Positions 28,911 through 35,089 of a DNA stretch of 64,000 nt are shown in pieces (positions within the stretch are counted from its first letter, which is position 1; the number at the start of each line of letters is the position of its first letter). The position numbers were made by a program, and so were the translations under genes. Where the stretch lies: positions 62,001 to 126,000 of the forward strand of contig JAIXSZ010000016.1 in the NCBI GenBank assembly GCA_027484425.1, in the 5' to 3' direction. The DNA comes from Sphingobacteriales bacterium. GTDB lineage: Bacteria; Bacteroidota; Bacteroidia; Chitinophagales; Chitinophagaceae. Under the pieces are notes generated by a model. That model had not been told where the DNA came from. It ran no database searches and saw only the letters and a program-made list of their open reading frames with translations.

Positions 28911-29219
28911 CCCATTCCGTAACCAACAAATCTTTTTTTGCTACCAGCCCCAGCACTCCCAGCATCGCCGGTTGTGTCACTCCCTTGTACGTTTAGGGCG
29001 ATGAGGGGCTGTGCTTACAAAATCTGAAAACAAAAGGTATTTAGCTACTTTCTAAGCAGGGTTTATATATGAACTTTAATATTGGAAATATGTAGCGCGA
29101 ATTGCTATAATGATGTTGCACAAGTTTTTATTGATTTAGTTGTGTTGGCATTGCTACAGGTTCGGAACGATCCATAGACCAGTAGGATATAGCTAAAACA
29201 ATGGCGATACTTACAACAA
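28911..29219. other. Intergenic region with a copy of a 37-base repeat
   Basis: 309 bases between the pepD stop and the stop of the leftward DUF262 gene. It contains the repeat at 28963-28999 described separately. No terminator hairpin was clear and no gene is supported. Confidence 0.4.
28963..28999 (+). repeat. 37-base dispersed repeat, copy A
   Basis: This 37-base stretch, containing GGTTGTGTCACTC and CTTGTACGTT, matches 41528-41564 at 34 of 37 positions. Both copies lie shortly after a rightward gene (pepD and rny). The origin is unknown; it may be part of a larger family in the genome. Confidence 0.65.
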
Positions 29220-30215
29220 TCAGTCTGTGCTATTCTCTATTAATGATGAAATTATTTTACCCCTAGTAATACGCCCACTTCGACTATTTGTGCCTTGTAA
29301 AACAGCTTTTGAATAGTCCTGAACACTTTGTGTTTGAATTTTATCATCCACTTCTTGATAAAAATTCTTTAATCTTATTTCTATTTTGTGTTCATCAAGT
29401 TTTACATTTTTTTTATATATCGATCGATGGAGTTCAACAATAAGTGTGAACAAGTCTGACCTTTTAAAGACTCTTGACTTTTCATCAAAGTTTAATCTGT
29501 CAATCAAGTCCAATAAAGATGCAATTTGAGTGAACAATTCTTCTCTTTGTGGAAACTCATCATTGAATCTTTCTAAATACTCTTCAAAATCATCTTCCAA
29601 GTTAAAGTAAGTACTCATTAAAGTAATGATAACCACAAGTGAGAAGCCTAAATCTCTCATTCGCTTGATATCATTATTTGTAAATACCCTATGTTTCTCG
29701 AAAAAAGACAATTCCGAGATTTGCTCAGCAAGTTTTTTTATCTCGCCATCATATCTTGAATTATGTATTTCGATTGCATTTAATGAATAATTTGTAGAGT
29801 TTATTCTTTGAAAAACTGTCTTGATTTTTTCTATATCCAACTTTCCCAAATCTCTAACCACAACTTCATATTCAAGAAATGCTTCTTGTTTAGTGGGGGT
29901 AAGTTTGTTGTATGGAACGAGTCCATTTTCATATTTCAAATCTTCGGAGCCATTAAAATATTGGTAAAGCGTTGTTATACGTTGTTGGCCATCTACCAGG
30001 ATTTCTTTCCCTTCTCCACTTTCCAGATTTACTTCCCCAGCGGCAAAGTAAATTTCCGGAAATGGTAATTCATCAATAACAGTTTGAATAAAGGCAACCT
30101 TATGTTTGTTGGCCCATACCAATCTTCTTTGGAAATCTGGTCTTGGTATTAATGTTCCTGCTTTTATTGCAGATATAATTTTTCGTAATCTTATGTTTGT
30201 TCCTGAAGTTTTCAT
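29220..30215 (-). CDS. DUF262 (ParB/sulfiredoxin-fold) protein
   Basis: 331 residues. The N-terminal DUF262 domain is clear: RPDFQRRLVW at residues 25-34, PFPEIYF, and the signature VDGQQRITTLYQY at 74-86. DUF262 is the domain of GmrS in type IV restriction GmrSD and of other defence proteins, where it is thought to bind or hydrolyse nucleotides. No DUF1524 His-Asn-His nuclease follows, so the C-terminal half (alpha-helical, about residues 170-331) is unassigned. It starts 5 bases after the nucleotidyltransferase gene on the same strand, so they form an operon. The AT-rich base use differs from pepD next to it. Confidence 0.85.
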   Translation of the reverse strand: MKTSGTNIRLRKIISAIKAGTLIPRPDFQRRLVWANKHKVAFIQTVIDELPFPEIYFAAGEVNLESGEGKEILVDGQQRITTLYQYFNGSEDLKYENGLVPYNKLTPTKQEAFLEYEVVVRDLGKLDIEKIKTVFQRINSTNYSLNAIEIHNSRYDGEIKKLAEQISELSFFEKHRVFTNNDIKRMRDLGFSLVVIITLMSTYFNLEDDFEEYLERFNDEFPQREELFTQIASLLDLIDRLNFDEKSRVFKRSDLFTLIVELHRSIYKKNVKLDEHKIEIRLKNFYQEVDDKIQTQSVQDYSKAVLQGTNSRSGRITRGKIISSLIENSTD

Positions 30216-30220
30216 TTGCT

Positions 30221-30808
30221 TTATTGTATTTCGAGTTTACATTGCCTCACACATTTTACTTGATACTTTTCAAGAAAATGCCAATTCCGATATAATCCAC
30301 CCCTTATTTTATAATTACCATACTTCTGCGATGAAGTCAGATTGTTAAAAAAGTCCCACCACATAGTTTGGGTAAAATTAAATCTAGGTGAATTTGGTAA
30401 CATATCGGGCCTCATCCAACCAGTGAAATGATATGTTGTGAATTCTTGTTGTTTTTGCCAATAGTTCTTTTCTTCTATATAATCATATAGTTTTTCCCAA
30501 ATTTGGTCAAAAAGCCCTTGTGAAACTATTGCAACGTCAATGTCAGACGTATCACTAAATTGGCGATACCTGTGTTTTGATTTTCCAAGGTTTTCAGCAA
30601 TCGAAAAGCCTAGTTTAGCTGAACCTACAATAATAACCTCATTTGGATGTATACTAAAATGGTCTGCAATTGTAGTTTTTAAATCTAAATATGTATCTTT
30701 ATCAACGACGTAACAATCACCAGACGTTAAAAACTTTCTAACTAGAGTTTTTTCATCAAATATTGGAAGTTGACATTTAAAATCAATAATTCTTTCGCTT
30801 ATTTCCAT
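30221..30808 (-). CDS. Nucleotidyltransferase-fold protein, partner of DUF262 gene
   Basis: 195 residues. The pol-beta-type nucleotidyltransferase signature is visible as VGSAKLGFS at 61-69 followed by SDTSDIDVAIVS with Asp89 and Asp91, the pair that would hold Mg2+. The rest is helical with several Trp and Tyr residues; a third catalytic carboxylate could not be placed. Similar short proteins are found near defence genes, but I cannot name a described system. Being the first gene of the two-gene operon with DUF262, it might modify a nucleic acid or protein, or make a signal nucleotide. That is inference. Confidence 0.7.
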   Translation of the reverse strand: MEISERIIDFKCQLPIFDEKTLVRKFLTSGDCYVVDKDTYLDLKTTIADHFSIHPNEVIIVGSAKLGFSIAENLGKSKHRYRQFSDTSDIDVAIVSQGLFDQIWEKLYDYIEEKNYWQKQQEFTTYHFTGWMRPDMLPNSPRFNFTQTMWWDFFNNLTSSQKYGNYKIRGGLYRNWHFLEKYQVKCVRQCKLEIQ

Positions 30809-31164
30809 TGTTTATAGTATACATATTATTTTATTAAACTGGCTGGTAGTGATAAGTGTAATCTAGTTTTGTCAACAATAATTGTTTAGTTTGTGCATAA
30901 GCTTACCTTAATCTAAATGAATGATTTATTTTATAAAATTACTGTAAATTCACAAAAATCACAACCTACCTCAGCGTAGTATAAAATAAAATGTCCCCCA
31001 TTTGGCGCAAGTGTTTTTCACTTGTGTCTAACTAACGGCAAGTGTTTTCCACTTGCGTAAAATCCATCGTACTAGGGTAGACAATAAGGCGTCGTTTTCA
31101 CTATCCGCAGAGCTAGTGCTATTAGGTTGAGTTCAGTAACTTTACACAATAAATACTTTGTAAA
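30809..31164. other. Divergent intergenic region with short hairpin repeats
   Basis: 356 AT-rich bases between the divergent nucleotidyltransferase gene and the 50-codon gene. The middle holds the hairpin repeats at 30991-31066. A TAACTTTA box at 31137-31144 may be the -7 element of the rightward gene. Confidence 0.45.
30991..31066 (+). repeat. Tandem hairpin repeat of the GCAAGTG/CACTTGC type
   Basis: Two adjacent small palindromes: GCAAGTG (31007-31013) with CACTTGT, and GCAAGTG (31038-31044) with CACTTGC (31050-31056), each with a 5-base loop, followed by GTAAAATCC. Degenerate relatives occur at 31929-31960 and 33713-33758. Their spread through this 3-kb stretch suggests a decayed mobile repeat family. 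Confidence 0.55.
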
Positions 31165-31317
31165 ATGGGTGACGAGGCAATAAAAAAACTAAAAAAAGCA
31201 CTTAAAGAGCAGGGCAAAAAGATCAATGCATCGAAAGAAGAAGCTATGAAGTTTTTGACAGAGTCGGGTATTCTTACCGCTAAAGGTTATTTCAAAAAAG
31301 AGTTCCGTCCATTTTAA
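31165..31317 (+). CDS. Small basic protein of 50 residues, unknown function
   Basis: ATG 31165 to TAA 31317. The product is helical and rich in Lys, Glu and Ala, with a Gly-Tyr-Phe-rich end (GILTAKGYFKKEFRPF). It has the composition of a folded small protein and not of random AT-rich sequence, and a promoter-like TAACTTTA box lies 20 bases upstream. No family is assigned. The following lipoprotein gene is 65 bases downstream. Confidence 0.5.
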   Translation: MGDEAIKKLKKALKEQGKKINASKEEAMKFLTESGILTAKGYFKKEFRPF

Positions 31318-31326
31318 GTACCCTCG

Positions 31327-31350
31327 TTGTTCCGAAGGGTCAAATGAAAC
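31327..31350 (+). repeat. Short dispersed repeat TTGTTCCG-type, copy 1
   Basis: TTGTTCCG followed by AGGGTCAAATGAAAC. Related copies are at 32580-32602 and 33377-33400, each just before or after a small accessory gene. The in-frame ATG inside this repeat is why the downstream lipoprotein start was not placed here. Confidence 0.5.
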
Positions 31351-31382
31351 TGCCAAGAAAATTAAAAGTAAAAGCAATCGCA

Positions 31383-31796
31383 ATGGGGAGAAGAGTTTGG
31401 TTAGTGATATGCGTCATTTCCGTTAGCAGTTGCAGTGCTTTCCAGCGATTTTTCAAATCAAGCAAAAGCGACATTGAGTTTATAGCCAATAAGCAAGAAA
31501 TTATTGAAAAGCCAAGTACAATCTCTGCGGACTCTAATTCTGTAAGCATGTATATCTACAGTTGTATAACTGGTGAACCTTGTGAATATGCCCAAGTTGT
31601 GCTCCAAGGCAAAAAAACAGGTGCCGTTTTTAACCCCATCATGGATGAAAGTGGAAAGAGTAATTTGCGGCTGCCCAAGGGATTTTACTACATTAACGTA
31701 AAATCTTCACGTAAATTCCATCATGATAGCATGTTGTTGCTTGGCTCTACTGAAACAACTATACAGGTTGGCCTTGGAGGAGAATTTATAAGGTAG
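31383..31796 (+). CDS. Small lipoprotein, unknown function
   Basis: 137 residues from ATG 31383, chosen because MGRRVWLVICVISVSSC makes a good lipoprotein signal (Arg-Arg, hydrophobic core, lipobox VSSC); an ATG 13 codons upstream lies in a repeat. The mature part has a beta-sandwich look (VSMYIYSCITGEPCEYAQVVL, LRLPKGFYYINVKS), like carboxypeptidase-regulatory or transthyretin-type domains. Role unknown. Confidence 0.55.
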   Translation: MGRRVWLVICVISVSSCSAFQRFFKSSKSDIEFIANKQEIIEKPSTISADSNSVSMYIYSCITGEPCEYAQVVLQGKKTGAVFNPIMDESGKSNLRLPKGFYYINVKSSRKFHHDSMLLLGSTETTIQVGLGGEFIR

Positions 31797-31841
31797 ATCA
31801 CCCCGCTCAGCGTAGTCTACCGTAATTAAAAAGAAGATTGG

Positions 31842-31886
31842 CGAAGTCTCTGACTTCGTCATGGTGGTGGTCAATCTCCAGATTGA
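31842..31886 (+). repeat. Paired small palindromes after the lipoprotein gene
   Basis: CGAAGTC-TCT-GACTTCG at 31842-31858 and TCAATCT-CC-AGATTGA at 31871-31886 stand 12 bases apart. They could end transcription of the lipoprotein gene, but lack T-tracts, and more likely belong to the repeats scattered through this region. Confidence 0.45.
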
Positions 31887-32047
31887 CGAATGGAACTTTC
31901 CGCCGTTGTTGGTCTTATTTTTACCTATTTGTCGCAAGGTCTTTTCCACTTGCGTAAAATTCGCATGTGCCGTAAACCAGATAATTTACAAGCTATTGTT
32001 CCTTTTTCGAACAATTAATTTCGTATTTTCGTAAAAAAGCGGAAGGT

Positions 32048-32218
32048 ATGAACACGCTGGTGATAGACAACAAATCCTATGTTGTTTTGCCTGTAGAAAA
32101 CTACGAGGCATTACAGAAAAGGGCTGCTTTAAAAGCAAGGCCTGAAAAATTATTGTCGGTTGAAGAAGCTAGGGCACACAGCAAAAAAATGATCAAGAAG
32201 TGGGCCGACGCGAAGTAA
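32048..32218 (+). CDS. Phd/YefM-like antitoxin
   Basis: 56 residues, opening MNTLVIDNKSYVVLPVENYEAL, the beta-alpha start of prevent-host-death antitoxins, and ending in a basic helix with EEARAHSKKMIKKW that would wrap the toxin. It is short, since typical Phd proteins are 70-90 residues. The toxin gene begins inside its last codons. In such systems the antitoxin also represses the operon; no operator was identified. Confidence 0.65.
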   Translation: MNTLVIDNKSYVVLPVENYEALQKRAALKARPEKLLSVEEARAHSKKMIKKWADAK

Positions 32219-32499
32219 ATGTTAAAGAATCTGTAGCAGACAGCATTGCAGAAGCTGCATGGTATATTGAATCTAAGGGTTTGGTTGCCACTGCCGAAAA
32301 ATTTTCGGACGCTGTTTATGATTATTTCACAAAGCTCTCTGATTCCCGCAGAAGTCATGCAATATGCCGAGATCCAGATAGAGCTATTCTTGGTTATAAG
32401 TGTATCTCTTACAAACACAAATACACTATTGTTTTTCTGGAAACTAATGACGAGTTGATCATTTGCGAGTTCCTTCCCTCAAAAAATATTCATTGGTAA
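32200..32499 (+). CDS. ParE/RelE-like toxin (GTG start overlapping the antitoxin)
   Basis: 99 residues from GTG 32200, giving a 19-base overlap with the antitoxin gene in another frame. The fold pattern fits ParE: helical hairpin ESVADSIAEAAWYIESKG, a central helix, then strands ending CISYKHKYTIVFLETNDELIICEFLPS. RelE-superfamily members cleave mRNA on the ribosome or poison gyrase; which applies cannot be decided. The first available ATG is far inside, so GTG is the best start. Confidence 0.65.
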   Translation: MGRREVNVKESVADSIAEAAWYIESKGLVATAEKFSDAVYDYFTKLSDSRRSHAICRDPDRAILGYKCISYKHKYTIVFLETNDELIICEFLPSKNIHW

Positions 32500-32803
32500 T
32501 GAGATGTTCGCTTTAGAAAACTGTACCTATGTCCCCTCTAGTCTAAGCGTCGCTTGCGAAACTCCCTCGTTGTCCCCATTTGTTCCGTAGGGTCAATTGG
32601 AATAGCCGATAAAAATCGTTCGCACTAACGCCTTCACTTTCTCGCTCAGAAGAGTAGGTGTATAGTAGGTCAGCAACAGTAATTCTTAATAGGCAAGGGT
32701 TAGTTCCGATAAAAATGGATTATTTTTATTCTATTGTCGGATACTGACAGCCGATCATGCCGTAAGTACAACCTACGTCAAACTGGCTAAAGACTAATAA
32801 TAT
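32500..32803. other. Intergenic stretch of repeat fragments
   Basis: 304 bases. Holds a block CTAGTCTAAGCGTC-GCTTGCGAAA at about 32538-32561, also found at 33919-33943, and the TTGTTCCG repeat at 32580-32602. No gene is supported. Confidence 0.45.
32580..32602 (+). repeat. Short dispersed repeat TTGTTCCG-type, copy 2
   Basis: TTGTTCCGTAGGGTCAATTG matches the copies at 31327 and 33377 with a few changes. Confidence 0.5.
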
Positions 32804-33361
32804 ATGGAACCTGAAGAAAAATATATAACGTATTTGGATAGTGTTTTTCAGATAGAACCAATAATTTATACCAACAAGTTCATTGACAGTCCACAGGGGA
32901 GAGTTAGCGCAATAGTATATCGAGACATACCAGATACCGGATTTGTAACAAGCGTAACATACGGGCTTTCTTTGAAAATACACCCTGAGTGGAAATTTGG
33001 ACGTCCTGAATTAAGCCTAACTGTAAAATCAAAAATGCAAGAATGGGGAACAATAACCGGATATGTGGCGGACTCTTTTGGAGATGAATGTTTATTTAAA
33101 TATGGGCAAGTCATAAATATTGGTCAAAGAATAGCAGATGATTCAGAAATGACGGCCTTTTTCGTTTTTGCACCTAGTATTTTATCCAAAGAGTTGTATT
33201 CAAGTATTGATATTGGGCTCCCTTATAAAATAAATTTGGCAGCATTATATCCCATATACGAAAGTGAAATTAAGGTACTCCATAAAATTGGCCTCAAAAG
33301 GTTCTGGCATCACCCTGATTTCGACATGTACGACATCCAAAGAAAACGTATAGCGATATGA
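32804..33361 (+). CDS. SUFU-like (suppressor of fused) domain protein
   Basis: 185 residues, no signal peptide. The central region with GRVSAIVYRDIPDTGFVTSV, TYGLSLKIHPEW and PELSLTVKS, then GDECLFKYGQVINIGQRIADDSEM and FFVFAPS, fits the SUFU family. In bacteria these are common immunity proteins of polymorphic toxin systems. No toxin gene is adjacent here, so it may be an orphan immunity gene. Assignment is from motif memory, not a search. Confidence 0.65.
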   Translation: MEPEEKYITYLDSVFQIEPIIYTNKFIDSPQGRVSAIVYRDIPDTGFVTSVTYGLSLKIHPEWKFGRPELSLTVKSKMQEWGTITGYVADSFGDECLFKYGQVINIGQRIADDSEMTAFFVFAPSILSKELYSSIDIGLPYKINLAALYPIYESEIKVLHKIGLKRFWHHPDFDMYDIQRKRIAI

Positions 33362-33376
33362 TTCCTATTGTTCCAG

Positions 33377-33400
33377 TTGTTCCGCAAGGTCAATTGAAAC
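33377..33400 (+). repeat. Short dispersed repeat TTGTTCCG-type, copy 3
   Basis: TTGTTCCGCAAGGTCAATTG lies 16 bases after the SUFU-like stop. Third copy of the family at 31327 and 32580. Confidence 0.5.
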
Positions 33401-33486
33401 CTCCAGTGAAACCAAAGCTAAGTTATAGATAATACTATTTGCGTCATGAAAACTCTATAGTTGTATATATTCTTTAACTTTACAAG

Positions 33487-33708
33487 ATGCAACTAGGATT
33501 AGGTAATAAATTAAATGATGCACAGATAAACCTGATTAAGTCTTTCAGGTTTCTTCGTAATGAGCAGGAATTGAAAGAAATCGAATCTCTAATAAATTTT
33601 TATTTAGAAAAAAAACTGGATGATGCTATAGATAAAGTAGAATCTGAGCAAAATTACACAGCAAGTATTTATGAAGCTTGGTTGACAAACAATTCTGCTA
33701 AGAAATGA
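33487..33708 (+). CDS. Antitoxin-like small protein, probably orphan
   Basis: 73 residues with a helical body (LNDAQINLIKSFRFLRNEQELKEIESLINFYLEKKL) and the acidic tail KVESEQNYTASIYEAWLTNNSAKK, a layout shared by small antitoxins paired with PIN-type toxins in Bacteroidota. The stop TGA overlaps an ATG (ATGA at 33705-33708), as in coupled toxin-antitoxin pairs, but only about 20 codons follow. Function is inferred from layout. Confidence 0.55.
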   Translation: MQLGLGNKLNDAQINLIKSFRFLRNEQELKEIESLINFYLEKKLDDAIDKVESEQNYTASIYEAWLTNNSAKK

Positions 33709-33767
33709 AAGTAGTATCCCCATTTTGCGCAAGAGTGTTCTCCAATCGCATAAAATCCACAATGTAA
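33705..33767 (+). pseudogene. Remnant of a toxin gene cut short by a repeat
   Basis: ATG 33705 overlaps the antitoxin stop and reads MKVVS, the common start of PIN-domain toxins, then runs into sequence of the GCAAGTG/GTAAAATCC repeat family (from about 33713) and stops at 33767 after 20 codons. The simplest reading is that the toxin was replaced or truncated by the repeat; that there was ever a PIN toxin is inference. Confidence 0.35.
33713..33758 (+). repeat. Degenerate copy of the GCAAGTG hairpin repeat
   Basis: Shares CCCATTT-GCGCAAG and the final TAAAATCC block with 30991-31066. It replaces what should be the toxin gene after the antitoxin at 33487. Confidence 0.45.
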
Positions 33768-34172
33768 CAGGATATCCCTTATTTAGAGTTATCCAAAAAA
33801 TGGACTATCCAACTTGTGGCGGACATTAGAGTGTCCCCTCGCATCAGATAGCCCACCACAAATATACATTTGTTCGTCTAAACAATGTTATGTCAATACT
33901 AGGTGTTCCGGCAGTTTCCCTAGTCGGAGCGTCCTTGCGAAAACCAAATTGTGGATATCTTAATCACTGCCACTACCCATAATGGCTGAAATTGGCGCAC
34001 TTTTTGCGGCATCAGTAGAGCGTAATCTATTTATCCATTACCCTATAAAATCTACATCATCATTATGTCAGTAGCTATTATTCAGTGCACCAGCACTCCA
34101 CATCATCCACATGCCCCATACCCCCAAAGTATGCAGCACCTCACCACAAAAACCCAACCAGCAATTGCATGC
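33759..34172. other. Gene-free stretch before the 108-base repeats
   Basis: About 410 bases without a supportable gene. It includes another repeat fragment at 33918-33943 (CTAGTCGGAGCGTC-CTTGCGAAA, seen also at 32538) and runs of short CA-rich sequence. Confidence 0.4.
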
Positions 34173-34280
34173 CTACCGGAAAAGTGAATAGTATTGATAA
34201 TCAATGATTTACGCCCAAAAACACATGAATATACCGGAAACAAACCGGAAATACCGGAAATGAAAAATAAACAAAATATG
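34173..34280 (+). repeat. 108-base direct repeat, copy 1
   Basis: Starts CTACCGGAAAAGTGAATAG and ends AATATG. It contains four ACCGGAAA units. It differs from copy 2 at 13 positions by hand alignment with no insertion or deletion. A TTG-started reading frame of 65 codons begins inside it at 34194 and runs on into unique sequence. Confidence 0.85.
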
Positions 34281-34410
34281 ACTACAGCGCACCAGCATAT
34301 CAACCCAATTCATATGAATCAAACGAATCAGATAAATCAGTGGTTCAGACAAACAAACCCAGCCGGAAAATGCATGCATACCTTTCAGTAGCCATAGCTT
34401 TACGCGAAGG

Positions 34411-34518
34411 CTACCGGAAAAGTGAATAGTATTGATAATCAACGACTTACATCAAAAAACACATGAAAACACCGGAAACAAACCGGCAAAACCAGAAATG
34501 AACAATAAACCCAATATG
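34411..34518 (+). repeat. 108-base direct repeat, copy 2
   Basis: Same length as copies 1 and 3. It differs from copy 3 at 6 of 108 positions. The copy is preceded by GTAGCC...GGCTAC inverted repeats (34389-34394, 34409-34414). A TTG-started frame of 66 codons begins at 34432 with the same first residues as in copy 1 and then diverges. Confidence 0.85.
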
Positions 34519-34723
34519 AACAGAAATAACCACAAAATACCAGCCGATAGATATAAGAACGCCCAGCCCTTGATGGTGCCTTTTGATGCCGAAGAAGAAA
34601 GCAGGAAGCATAATTATAAACCCAAACCCTAACCCATGACAAAAAGCCATATAGTAGTGCTGCACCGGCAGAAAACCAGCACCACGCAGCCGCCAGTAGC
34701 CGAAGGATAACAGCGTAGAGCTA

Positions 34724-34803
34724 TTTTTTTGTCAGCGGAGCGATTGACAAAAAATTTCCTTTTCTTTTGGTTCTTTTCTTTTTGAAACGAAAAAGAAAAG
34801 AAC
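34724..34803. repeat. Compound hairpin element between repeat copies
   Basis: Two perfect hairpins in 80 bases. The first has TTTTTTGTCA (34725-34734) and TGACAAAAAA (34745-34754) around a 10-base loop. The second has 14 bp, 34770-34783 with 34790-34803, around GAAACG, and its arms are CT- and AG-rich runs. Either could terminate transcripts from both sides. Similar purine/pyrimidine hairpins are common between genes in Bacteroidota. Confidence 0.6.
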
Positions 34804-34867
34804 ACAGCACACGGTCAGAATAACACCGAGCAGAAAACACCCCAACAACAACCAAGCAAATGCATGC

Positions 34868-34975
34868 CTACCGGAAAAATGAATAGTACTGATAATCAAC
34901 GACTTACATCAAAAAACACATGAAAACACCGGAAACAAACCGGAAATACCAGAAATGAACAATAAGCCAAATATG
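34868..34975 (+). repeat. 108-base direct repeat, copy 3
   Basis: Closest to copy 2 (6 differences). Preceded, like copy 1, by a TGCATGC block. Here the TTG that could start a reading frame in the other copies is CTG, so a coding role for the repeat is doubtful. Confidence 0.85.
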
Positions 34976-35075
34976 AAAAGACAACCCACCAGCATAGTAT
35001 CATCCACCACCCCAGTTTTATTTAGCCATAACAAAACCATATAATGTAATTCTAACACAGTGTACCTACACGCAT

Positions 35076-35083
35076 TACCTTTG
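35076..35083 (+). promoter_or_regulatory. -7 box just ahead of the ABC exporter
   Basis: A perfect TACCTTTG box ends only 6 bases before ATG 35090, so the mRNA would be leaderless or nearly so. No -33 partner is evident. Confidence 0.45.
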
Positions 35084-35089
35084 CACCCT

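Noticed and set aside
29220-30215. Complete GmrSD type IV restriction enzyme
   Set aside because: Only the DUF262 half is present; no DUF1524 His-Asn-His motif is seen in the C-terminal part or in a neighbour.
31183-31383. 64-codon minus-strand frame over the 50-codon gene
   Set aside because: Phe/Leu-rich antisense of Lys/Glu-rich coding sequence; the plus-strand frame is more protein-like.
34194-34632. 65- and 66-codon frames started inside the 108-base repeats as genes
   Set aside because: They start at TTG, the third copy has CTG, and changes between copies are not confined to third positions. Kept as a repeat finding, not as genes.
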